This document shows, piece by piece, positions 26,446 through 33,562 of a stretch of DNA of 64,000 nt; the first letter of the stretch is position 1; each line of letters starts with the position of its first letter. A program made the translations under genes and the position numbers. The DNA is taken from the NCBI GenBank assembly GCA_031429355.1, contig JANOZM010000016.1:248001-312000 (forward strand). Reading direction: 5' to 3'. Source of the DNA: JANOZM01 sp031429355. GTDB lineage: Bacteria > Pseudomonadota > Gammaproteobacteria > Burkholderiales > Burkholderiaceae_E. The notes under the pieces were generated by a model. That model made no database searches and was not told the origin of the DNA. It was given only the letters and a program-made list of their open reading frames with translations.

Positions 26446-27750
26446 ATGACGACTTCTGTTGAAACACTGTCCGGCCTAGAGCGCCGCCTTAACTTTTCGG
26501 TTAACAGCGAAGATATCGCTAAGCAAACTAAGGCTCGCCTGTCGCAGTTATCTAAAACTGTAAAGCTGGCGGGTTTCCGTCCAGGCAAAGTGCCATTGTC
26601 GATGGTTGAGCGCAACTACGGCTTCCAAGTGCAATCCGAAGTGCTAGGCGACGCGGTTAACAAAGCGTTTAGCGAGGCCGTCAATAGCCATGCGTTGCGT
26701 ATTGCTGGCGAACCCAGAGTCGACCGCGCTGAAGGTGAGCCCGCTGCGGGCACTTTAGGCTTCGTTGCTACATTCGAGGTTTATCCGCAAATCGCACTAA
26801 AAGAGTTGTCGACACTAGAAGCCGAGCGCTTTACCGCCACTGTTGGCGATGCGGATGTTGAAAAAACAGTCAATATTTTACGTAAACAACGCGCTACATG
26901 GAGCGAATTAGCCCGTGCCGTCGAAAACAACGACCGCGTAACCATCGACTTCAAAGGCACCTTAGCTGGCGAAGCTTTTCAAGGTGGCAGTGCTGAAGAC
27001 TTTCCTTTTGTACCGGGCGAGGGCCGCATGTTGCCTGACTTCGAAAAAGGCGTTATCGGTATGGTGGCCGGTGCCACAAAATCATTTGATGTAGCCTTCC
27101 CAGAAGACTATGGCAACAAAGATTTGGCCGGAAAAACAGCGCAATTCGCTGTAACGGTTAAAAAAGTAGAAATGCCCGTACTACCCGAAGTAAACGAAGA
27201 ATTTGCCAAACAACTAGGTGTTGCTGACGGCGATATTTCTAAATTGCGCGGTGATATTCGCAACAACTTAGAGCGCGAAGTAGCGCAACGGTTACGTACT
27301 CGTACTAAATCGGCCGTAATGGAAGTGTTGCCTGGTGTTGCAGAATTCGATTTGCCAAAAGCTTTGGTTGAAACAGAGCAGGGCCGTTTGGCCGAGCAAG
27401 CAAAAGCTGAATTAACGAACCGTGGCGTCGATGTAAAAAACATCCCAGTGCCTTTAGACGCATTTACCGAGCAAGCCCAACGGCGTGTTCGCTTGGGTTT
27501 AATTGTTGGCGAGTTGGTTAAAACTAATAGCTTGCAAGCCAAACCTGATCAAATTAAAAAACAAATTGAAGAATTTGCTCAAGCCTACGAAAACCCCGGC
27601 GAAGTAGTGCGCTGGTACTTTAGCGATAAAGAGCGTTTGGCCGAAGTTGAAGGCATGGTTCTTGAGCAAAACGTTGTTGATTTAGTTTTGTCCAAAGCTA
27701 AAGTGTCTGATAAGGCCTTAGCGTTTGACGAATTAATGGCTAACGCTTAA
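26446..27750 (+). CDS. tig: Trigger factor
   Basis: A 434-residue ribosome-bound chaperone and prolyl isomerase. The ribosome-docking signature GFRPGKVPLSMVERNYG is at about residues 43-59. The FKBP-type middle domain has VTIDFKGTLAGEAFQGG and VPGEGRMLPDFEKGVIGM. The C-terminal two-arm chaperone domain follows and includes RVRLGLIVGELVKTN. It is first in the conserved tig-clpP-clpX-lon-hupB cluster. Confidence 0.96.
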   Translation: MTTSVETLSGLERRLNFSVNSEDIAKQTKARLSQLSKTVKLAGFRPGKVPLSMVERNYGFQVQSEVLGDAVNKAFSEAVNSHALRIAGEPRVDRAEGEPAAGTLGFVATFEVYPQIALKELSTLEAERFTATVGDADVEKTVNILRKQRATWSELARAVENNDRVTIDFKGTLAGEAFQGGSAEDFPFVPGEGRMLPDFEKGVIGMVAGATKSFDVAFPEDYGNKDLAGKTAQFAVTVKKVEMPVLPEVNEEFAKQLGVADGDISKLRGDIRNNLEREVAQRLRTRTKSAVMEVLPGVAEFDLPKALVETEQGRLAEQAKAELTNRGVDVKNIPVPLDAFTEQAQRRVRLGLIVGELVKTNSLQAKPDQIKKQIEEFAQAYENPGEVVRWYFSDKERLAEVEGMVLEQNVVDLVLSKAKVSDKALAFDELMANA

Positions 27751-27785
27751 ATCGATTTTTAGTCAGTTTCATCCATCTGTTAGAC

Positions 27786-27835
27786 CGTCGCAACACAAAA
27801 ACGCCGCGTTTGTCGGCTTGAATGTTGTTGCGACG
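27786..27835. repeat. Inverted repeat after tig overlapping the clpP promoter
   Basis: CGTCGCAACA (27786-27795) and TGTTGCGACG (27826-27835) are perfect 10-bp arms around a 30-base loop, with a smaller internal ACAAA/TTTGT pairing. No T tract follows. The right arm overlaps the spacer of the sigma-32-type promoter, so it could act as an operator or as a tig 3' end structure. Confidence 0.55.
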
Positions 27836-27844
27836 ATCCCATAT
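27817..27844 (+). promoter_or_regulatory. Sigma-32-type heat-shock promoter of clpP
   Basis: CTTGAA, 14 intervening bases and TCCCATAT match the sigma-32 pattern CTTGAA-N13..15-CCCCATNT very closely. It lies about 100 bp upstream of the clpP ATG and points at it. clpP is a classic heat-shock gene, so the site makes biological sense. Confidence 0.75.
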
Positions 27845-27944
27845 CCCCTATAGACAAAGTTCCGCCTTGTGTTGTGCCACAATGCAGGTATGTGAAATTT
27901 GCGTGTCTCCAGCTGTTTTTGTTTGGAGGACTTAGAAAGGGTTT

Positions 27945-28583
27945 ATGAGTTTCGATCAAAAAATGTCTAGTTTTGAGCCACGGGGCCTTGGTATGGTGCC
28001 TATCGTTATCGAGCAAAGCGGTCGCGGTGAGCGCGCTTACGATATTTATTCGCGCCTGTTGCGCGAACGCATTATCTTTTTAGTGGGTCCGATTAACGAC
28101 CAAACTGCCAACTTAACTGTGGCGCAAATGTTGTTCTTAGAATCCGAGAACCCCGACAAAGACATTTCGTTGTACATCAATTCGCCCGGCGGTTCGGTTT
28201 ATGCCGGCATGGCTATTTTTGACACGATGCAATTTATCAAGCCCCAAGTGTCGACTTTATGTTGCGGCATTGCTGCCAGCATGGGTGCATTTTTGTTGGC
28301 CGCTGGCGAAAAAGGCAAGCGTTTTTCTTTGCCCAATTCGCGCATTATGATTCATCAGCCATCGGGCGGTGCCCAAGGCCAGGCCAGTGATATTGAAATT
28401 CAAGCCCGTGAAATTTTGTCCATTCGCGAACAAATGAACCGTCTTATGTCAGAAATGACAGGCCAACCGGTTGATAAGGTAGCCAAGGACAGCGAGCGCG
28501 ATAATTTTATGTCGGGTGCAGATGCAGTAAGCTATGGCTTGATCGATAAAGTGTTAGACAAACGCGAGGCTGCGGCAGCTTAA
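27945..28583 (+). CDS. clpP: ATP-dependent Clp protease proteolytic subunit ClpP
   Basis: A 212-residue serine protease with the Ser in CGIAASMGAFLLAAG, the His in SRIMIHQPSGG, and the conserved DIYSRLLRERIIFLVGPI start of the fold. INSPGGSVYAGMAIFDTM is also present. It forms the tetradecameric chamber that works with ClpX, encoded 68 bp downstream. GGG lies just before TTTATG, and GGAGG is further upstream. Transcription is probably driven by the heat-shock-type promoter at 27817. Confidence 0.97.
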   Translation: MSFDQKMSSFEPRGLGMVPIVIEQSGRGERAYDIYSRLLRERIIFLVGPINDQTANLTVAQMLFLESENPDKDISLYINSPGGSVYAGMAIFDTMQFIKPQVSTLCCGIAASMGAFLLAAGEKGKRFSLPNSRIMIHQPSGGAQGQASDIEIQAREILSIREQMNRLMSEMTGQPVDKVAKDSERDNFMSGADAVSYGLIDKVLDKREAAAA

Positions 28584-28651
28584 TTGATAACTGCTGACTA
28601 CTCTTTCCGAGTTCGCTTTTACGCGACCCGCCAACTAGTGATGAAATTGCA

Positions 28652-29914
28652 ATGACAGAAAAAAAAGGTTCTAGCGAAAAGCTACTGTACTGTTCCTTTT
28701 GCGGTAAAAGCCAGCACGAGGTGCGTAAGCTCATCGCTGGCCCCTCAGTGTTTATTTGCGATGAATGTATCGAGCTGTGCAACGACATCATAAAAGATGA
28801 GGCACAACCCGATACGCAAGTGTCCGGGGCCAAAGACGGTTTGCCTACGCCACAAGAGATTAAGAACAATCTTGATCAGTACGTCGTTGGGCAAGAGATT
28901 GCTAAACGATACTTGGCTGTAGCTGTTTATAACCACTACAAGCGTTTGCGTCACAAAGCCAAAAAAGACGATGTTGAATTAGCCAAAAGTAACATTTTAT
29001 TGGTTGGTCCAACGGGCTCTGGTAAAACATTATTGGCGCAAACTTTAGCGCGCATGCTTAATGTGCCGTTTGTAATTGCCGATGCAACAACCTTAACCGA
29101 AGCAGGCTATGTCGGTGAAGACGTCGAAAACATTATTCAAAAGCTTTTGCAAAACTGTAACTACGAAGTTGAAAAAGCGCAGCACGGTATTGTTTATATC
29201 GACGAGATCGATAAAATTTCGCGTAAATCGGATAACCCTTCAATTACCCGAGACGTATCGGGTGAGGGTGTTCAACAAGCCTTGCTGAAATTGATCGAAG
29301 GTACTGTTGCTTCAGTGCCTCCGCAGGGCGGACGTAAGCATCCTAATCAAGACTTTGTGCAAATCGACACAACGAACATTTTGTTTATTTGTGGTGGCGC
29401 GTTTGACGGCCTTGAAAAAGTGATTCGTAATCGCTCGGAAAAAAGCGGCATTGGTTTTGGCGCAGATGTAATGAGTCAATCGCAGCGTGCCGTAGGCGCA
29501 GTGTTACGCAGTGCTGAGCCCGAAGATTTAGTGAAGTTTGGTTTAATTCCCGAATTGGTTGGTCGCTTACCCGTCGTTGCTGCATTAGATGAGCTAGACG
29601 ATGCGGCTTTAATCCAAATTTTGACCGAACCTAAAAACGCGCTCATTAAGCAATACGCTAAATTGTTTGCAATGGAAGGCGTTGAACTAGAAATTCGTCC
29701 GCAAGCCTTGGGCGCTATTGCTCGCAAAGCGTTAAAGCGAAAAACTGGTGCACGTGGCTTGCGTTCTATTTTAGAGCACTCTTTGTTGGACATTATGTAT
29801 GACTTGCCCAACATGCCAAACGCCCAAAAAGTCATCATCGACGAAAACAGTATTACGGGCGAAGGTAAGCCTTTGGTAATGTTTGCCGACACACCAAGGG
29901 TGGCAGGGGCTTGA
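28652..29914 (+). CDS. clpX: ATP-dependent Clp protease ATPase subunit ClpX
   Basis: A 420-residue AAA+ unfoldase. The N-terminal C4 zinc domain is CSFCGKSQHEV...CDECIELC; Walker A is GPTGSGKTLLAQTLAR, Walker B IVYIDEIDKISRK, and the IGF-like loop region ESGIGFG appears as KSGIGFGADV, which docks ClpP. It feeds unfolded substrates into ClpP. Same strand and same unit as clpP. Confidence 0.97.
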   Translation: MTEKKGSSEKLLYCSFCGKSQHEVRKLIAGPSVFICDECIELCNDIIKDEAQPDTQVSGAKDGLPTPQEIKNNLDQYVVGQEIAKRYLAVAVYNHYKRLRHKAKKDDVELAKSNILLVGPTGSGKTLLAQTLARMLNVPFVIADATTLTEAGYVGEDVENIIQKLLQNCNYEVEKAQHGIVYIDEIDKISRKSDNPSITRDVSGEGVQQALLKLIEGTVASVPPQGGRKHPNQDFVQIDTTNILFICGGAFDGLEKVIRNRSEKSGIGFGADVMSQSQRAVGAVLRSAEPEDLVKFGLIPELVGRLPVVAALDELDDAALIQILTEPKNALIKQYAKLFAMEGVELEIRPQALGAIARKALKRKTGARGLRSILEHSLLDIMYDLPNMPNAQKVIIDENSITGEGKPLVMFADTPRVAGA

Positions 29915-29918
29915 TCGT

Positions 29919-29946
29919 TTGATTTTTATTGCTTGATTTTTATTGC
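29919..29946. repeat. Two tandem 14-bp units between clpX and lon
   Basis: TTGATTTTTATTGC is repeated perfectly twice, starting 5 bp after the clpX stop. The second copy supplies the minus-35 part of the lon promoter candidate. Confidence 0.92.
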
Positions 29947-29959
29947 ATTAACCTCATCT
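29932..29959 (+). promoter_or_regulatory. Sigma-32-type promoter candidate of lon
   Basis: CTTGAT, a 14-bp spacer and CCTCATCT differ at one position each from the CTTGAA and CCCCATNT boxes. It lies ~110 bp upstream of the lon ATG in the right orientation. lon is a sigma-32 gene in enterobacteria. Confidence 0.6.
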
Positions 29960-29973
29960 GATGCATGAGTAGT

Positions 29974-30006
29974 CGCTCTTTTCGTTAGATTAAACAAAAA
30001 AGAGCG
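29974..30006 (+). promoter_or_regulatory. Strong hairpin in the lon leader
   Basis: CGCTCTTTT and AAAAGAGCG form a 9-bp stem with a 15-base loop. No T run follows, so it is not a standard terminator. It would lie in the untranslated leader of lon if the promoter at 29932 is used, and may be a partial terminator for clpX or a leader structure. Confidence 0.5.
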
Positions 30007-30070
30007 GCTTTGAACCTCGGTTTTGTAGTGTTGGCCGAACCAAGAATATGTTTCAGAATTAGGAGTCTGC

Positions 30071-32485
30071 ATGTCAGATAACTCGGTTGTAGAACCACAA
30101 AATTTGCCCCTCTTGCCGTTACGCGATGTGGTGGTGTTTCCCCATATGGTTATCCCACTGTTTGTTGGGCGCCAAAAAAGCATTAAAGCGCTCGAAGCCG
30201 CGATGGAAAGCAATAAGTCCATTATGTTGGTGGCGCAGCGCAATGCCTCTAAAGACGACCCCGTACCAGAAGATATTTACGACCTGGGTTGCGTAGCCAA
30301 TATTTTGCAAATGCTTAAGTTGCCCGACGGCACTGTAAAGGTGTTGGTTGAAGGCGTTCAGCGCGCTAATATTTTAACGATTGATGCCACTGGCGAGTAC
30401 TTTACTTGCAACGCTTTAGTCATTGAACCTGATCGTCAGCAGAGCCCAGAAAACGAAGCGCTACGTCGTGCGTTATTAGCCCAGTTTGAGCAGTACGTAA
30501 AGCTAAACAAAAAAATCCCACCAGAAATTTTAACTTCGCTCAATGGTATTGACGATCCGGGTCGCTTGGCCGATACCGTGGCCGCACATTTGCCAATTAA
30601 GATCGAGCAAAAAGAAGAAATCTTAGCGATTCTAAAAATTAACGATCGCTTAGAGCGTTTGTTAGCGCAAATTGAAACCGAACTTGATATTTTGCAAGTC
30701 GAAAAGCGTATACGTGGCCGCGTAAAGCGCCAGATGGAAAAAAGCCAGCGCGAATATTATTTAAACGAGCAAGTAAAAGCGATTCAAAAAGAATTAGGCG
30801 AAGGTGAAGACGGCGCCGATTTGGAAGAAATCGAAAAGAAAATTATTGCGGCAAAAATGCCTGCAGAAGCGCGTAAAAAAGCCGAAAACGAACTTAAAAA
30901 ATTACGTCTGATGTCGCCCATGTCGGCTGAAGCCACAGTGGTGCGCAATTTCGTTGATGCCTTGGTCAATTTACCTTGGAAAAAGAAAAGCAAAATAAAC
31001 AACGATTTAACCAATGCTGAAAAAGTCTTAAACGACGACCACCACGGTCTAGAAAAAGTTAAAGACCGCATTCTTGAGTATCTTGCGGTGCAACAACGTG
31101 TTGAGAAAGTTAAGTCGCCCATTTTATGTTTAGTTGGCCCTCCAGGTGTCGGTAAAACTTCACTGGGTCAATCGATTGCGCGCGCCACAAATCGTAAATT
31201 TGTGCGTATGGCCTTAGGTGGCGTACGTGATGAGTCGGAGATTCGCGGCCATCGTCGAACCTATATTGGATCAATGCCAGGTAAAATTCTAGCCAACCTC
31301 ACCAAGGTCGGTGTCCGTAATCCATTGTTCTTGCTCGATGAAATCGACAAGATGGGTCAAGATTTCCGTGGCGATCCGGCCAGTGCTTTGCTTGAGGTGT
31401 TAGATCCAGAGCAAAACCATACCTTTGTGGATCACTACATCGAAGTTGAATACGATTTATCCGATGTGATGTTTGTTGCTACTTCAAACTCGTTAAATAT
31501 TCCACCAGCACTGCTAGACCGCCTTGAAGTTATTCGTTTGTCGGGTTATACCGAAGCCGAGAAAGCCAATATTGCAATGCGCTATTTGCTGCCTAAGCAA
31601 ATGAAAAATACTGGCCTCAAAGCGCAAGAATTGAAAGTGGATGAAACAGCAATTCGCGACATCATTCGCTACTACACGCGTGAAGCCGGCGTACGTTCGC
31701 TAGAGCGCGAGCTATCTAAAATTTGTCGCAAAGTAGTCAAGATGTTGTTGCTCGATAAAAGCCTCAAGCAAGTAATGGTAAATGCTGAAAACTTAGAGAA
31801 ATTCTTGAGCGTTCACAAGTATAGTTTTGGCGTTGCCGAAAAAGAAAATCAAGTCGGTCAAGTAACTGGTTTGGCATGGACTGAAGTCGGTGGCGAATTG
31901 CTAACGATCGAAGCCGTTGCTGTTGACGGTAAGGGCACAACAACCTTCACTGGCAAGTTGGGCGACGTTATGCAAGAGTCAATTAAAGCTGCCATGACGG
32001 TGGTACGTAAACGCGCCCGGCGCTTAGGCATTAAGCCAGGCTTCCACGAAAAAACCGACATACATATTCACGTGCCAGAAGGTGCTACACCAAAAGACGG
32101 TCCAAGTGCGGGTATTGGCATGACGACGGCTTTAGTCTCAGTGTTAACGGGTATTCCGGTGCGTGCAGATGTTGCGATGACTGGTGAAATTACTTTGAGG
32201 GGCGAAGTGTTGCCAATTGGTGGATTGAAAGAAAAATTATTGGCGGCGCATCGCGGCGGCATTAAGGTTGCTTTAATTCCAACTGAGAACGTAAAGGATC
32301 TGCACGACATTCCAGATATTGTAAAAAATAATATGGAAATTATTCCAGTTAAGTGGATTGATGAAGTGCTGGCTAATGCGTTGCAATCACCCCCGGTGCC
32401 GCTAGAAGACGAAGTTGTGGCGCCGGTAGTTGGCGCTGCAGCTCCAGCGGCCAGCGGAGCACCAGGGCCGTTAACAGCTCACTAG
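30071..32485 (+). CDS. lon: ATP-dependent protease Lon (LonA)
   Basis: An 804-residue AAA+ serine protease. The N-terminal domain begins LPLLPLRDVVVFPHMVIPLFVGR; Walker A is GPPGVGKTSLGQSIA, Walker B LFLLDEIDKMG; and the catalytic dyad is the Ser in KDGPSAGIGMTTAL and the Lys in GGLKEKLLAAHRGG. The last ~20 residues are Ala/Pro-rich. It degrades misfolded and regulatory proteins. AGGAG lies 7 bp before the ATG. It is preceded by a heat-shock-like promoter. Confidence 0.97.
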   Translation: MSDNSVVEPQNLPLLPLRDVVVFPHMVIPLFVGRQKSIKALEAAMESNKSIMLVAQRNASKDDPVPEDIYDLGCVANILQMLKLPDGTVKVLVEGVQRANILTIDATGEYFTCNALVIEPDRQQSPENEALRRALLAQFEQYVKLNKKIPPEILTSLNGIDDPGRLADTVAAHLPIKIEQKEEILAILKINDRLERLLAQIETELDILQVEKRIRGRVKRQMEKSQREYYLNEQVKAIQKELGEGEDGADLEEIEKKIIAAKMPAEARKKAENELKKLRLMSPMSAEATVVRNFVDALVNLPWKKKSKINNDLTNAEKVLNDDHHGLEKVKDRILEYLAVQQRVEKVKSPILCLVGPPGVGKTSLGQSIARATNRKFVRMALGGVRDESEIRGHRRTYIGSMPGKILANLTKVGVRNPLFLLDEIDKMGQDFRGDPASALLEVLDPEQNHTFVDHYIEVEYDLSDVMFVATSNSLNIPPALLDRLEVIRLSGYTEAEKANIAMRYLLPKQMKNTGLKAQELKVDETAIRDIIRYYTREAGVRSLERELSKICRKVVKMLLLDKSLKQVMVNAENLEKFLSVHKYSFGVAEKENQVGQVTGLAWTEVGGELLTIEAVAVDGKGTTTFTGKLGDVMQESIKAAMTVVRKRARRLGIKPGFHEKTDIHIHVPEGATPKDGPSAGIGMTTALVSVLTGIPVRADVAMTGEITLRGEVLPIGGLKEKLLAAHRGGIKVALIPTENVKDLHDIPDIVKNNMEIIPVKWIDEVLANALQSPPVPLEDEVVAPVVGAAAPAASGAPGPLTAH

Positions 32486-32599
32486 TTTTTGTTTTAAAAC
32501 CGCCTCTTTTTAATTTAATTACGTATCTCTACGTAGTCAAATTAGATTAGTCCGCCGAGTCATATTGCCTGATCGATTTGAACTGGTATTAGACTCGGC

Positions 32600-32627
32600 T
32601 TGACAGGGCAATTGTTGAGCGGATAAT
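32600..32627 (+). promoter_or_regulatory. Strong sigma-70 promoter of hupB
   Basis: A perfect TTGACA is followed after 16 bp by GATAAT. It lies in the 336-bp gap between lon and hupB, ~195 bp upstream of the hupB ATG, and gives HU its own promoter. The rest of the gap holds a short stem-loop at 32775-32798 and no gene that I can support. Confidence 0.75.
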
Positions 32628-32774
32628 TTGTTCCCTCGCGATCTGAAAAATCGTGGCTAGAAAATTTCAAGGCTTGCTTTAGGATTTGGAACCATTAAAG
32701 CAAGCGTTGACCGGTATCGAAGCAGTGCTGCAGCAAAAAAGAATTTAAAAAACAGAAACACGCGAAAAAAAGCG

Positions 32775-32798
32775 ACACGTCTTTTCTCACCGACGTGT
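32775..32798 (+). promoter_or_regulatory. Stem-loop just upstream of the hupB ribosome site
   Basis: ACACGTC and GACGTGT form a 7-bp stem with a 10-base loop, ending ~13 bases before GAGGG. It could stabilise the leader or tune HU translation. Confidence 0.45.
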
Positions 32799-32821
32799 TG
32801 ATCCAAGACAAGAGGGTACTA

Positions 32822-33094
32822 ATGAATAAAGCAGAACTAATCGAGCACATCTCCAAGACCGCCGATATTTCCAAGGCAGCAGCAGGTCGCTCGTTAGAAG
32901 CCATTATTGGGGCAGTTAAGACTCAATTGAAAAAAGGTAACGATGTGGCCATCGTTGGTTTCGGAACTTTTGCGGTAACTAAACGCGCCGCAAGAACGGG
33001 TCGTAATCCACAAACCAATGAACCAATTAAAATCAAAGCAGCAAAGGTGCCTAAGTTCCGTGCAGGTAAGGGACTAAAGGACGCAATTAATTAA
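32822..33094 (+). CDS. hupB: DNA-binding protein HU-beta
   Basis: A 90-residue HU protein: MNKAELIEHISKTADISKAAAGR, the GFGTFAVTKRAARTGRNPQTNEPI arm region (residues about 45-69), and the ending KVPKFRAGKGLKDAIN. It bends and compacts DNA as a dimer. The ATG at 32822 has GAGGG upstream; a longer frame from 32795 is not supported. Position after lon is standard. Confidence 0.97.
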   Translation: MNKAELIEHISKTADISKAAAGRSLEAIIGAVKTQLKKGNDVAIVGFGTFAVTKRAARTGRNPQTNEPIKIKAAKVPKFRAGKGLKDAIN

Positions 33095-33100
33095 GTCGGT

Positions 33101-33129
33101 TTGAGCGACAGTGCAAATTGTTGTATAGT
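33101..33129 (+). promoter_or_regulatory. Promoter of the tRNA-Val gene
   Basis: TTGAGC, a 17-bp spacer and TATAGT, ending 16 bp before the tRNA-Val 5' end. Confidence 0.65.
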
Positions 33130-33144
33130 CGAAGGCTTGGTTTT

Positions 33145-33220
33145 GGGTGCTTAGCTCAGTTGGTAGAGCGGCGCCCTTACAAGGCGTAGGTCGGGAGTTC
33201 GAGCCTCTCAGCACCCACCA
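33145..33220 (+). tRNA. tRNA-Val (anticodon UAC)
   Basis: The acceptor stem is GGGTGCT with AGCACCC, the D-arm GCTCAGTTGGTAGAGC, and the anticodon loop CTTACAA with UAC at 34-36. CCA is encoded at the 3' end. Confidence 0.97.
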
Positions 33221-33409
33221 AAACTAAGTTCGATAGTAAGCAAAGCCCCAAGCAAAGTCTTATAGCTTATTAAAGAAAAAAACTGAAACAAAGTAAAATT
33301 CGTTTCAACCAGTTTTAAGATAGTTTGTTGTACAGCAGTTAGTGACATGCGTAGTGTTCGGCGGTATTGGTAAATTTATTTCCCTAAGTGTCGATAGTAG
33401 TTACAGCGC

Positions 33410-33486
33410 GGAGTGGTAGTTCAGTTGGTTAGAATACCGGCCTGTCACGCCGGGGGTCGCGGGTTCGAGCCCCGTCCGCTCCGCCA
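33410..33486 (+). tRNA. tRNA-Asp (anticodon GUC)
   Basis: The acceptor stem is GGAGTGG with CCGCTCC (one wobble), the D-arm is TTCAGTTGGTTAGAA, and the anticodon loop CTGTCAC holds GUC. CCA is encoded. The 189-bp gap between the two tRNAs holds no gene that I can support. Confidence 0.97.
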
Positions 33487-33503
33487 ACGATTAAGAGAAA
33501 AAA

Positions 33504-33531
33504 GGGCGAATGCAATTCGCCCTTTTTTTTT
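33504..33531 (+). terminator. Intrinsic terminator after tRNA-Asp
   Basis: GGGCGAAT and ATTCGCCC form an 8-bp stem with a 3-base loop, flanked by an A run and followed by nine T residues. It ends the tRNA transcript before ppiD. Confidence 0.95.
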
Positions 33532-33562
33532 AATTTTAGTTTCCTCTTTTTGCAGGTACAAC

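Noticed and set aside
29974..30006. Rho-independent terminator of clpX
   Set aside because: The stem is strong but no T tract follows. Listed as a leader hairpin instead.
32606..32630. Sequence close to a lac operator (AATTGTTGAGCGGATAA) over the hupB promoter
   Set aside because: It contains an extra base compared with the lac operator, there is no lacI or lac gene here, and the match is explained by a normal minus-10 region. Probably chance.
33145..33486. Integration of the mobile element at a tRNA gene
   Set aside because: The three tRNA genes are intact and kilobases away from the recombinase. The element lies between a DUF1178 gene and a transferase gene.
33413..33562. A 50-codon N-terminal extension of PpiD
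   Set aside because: It runs through the tRNA-Asp gene and its terminator. The ATG at 33563 has a ribosome site and gives the membrane anchor at the right place.
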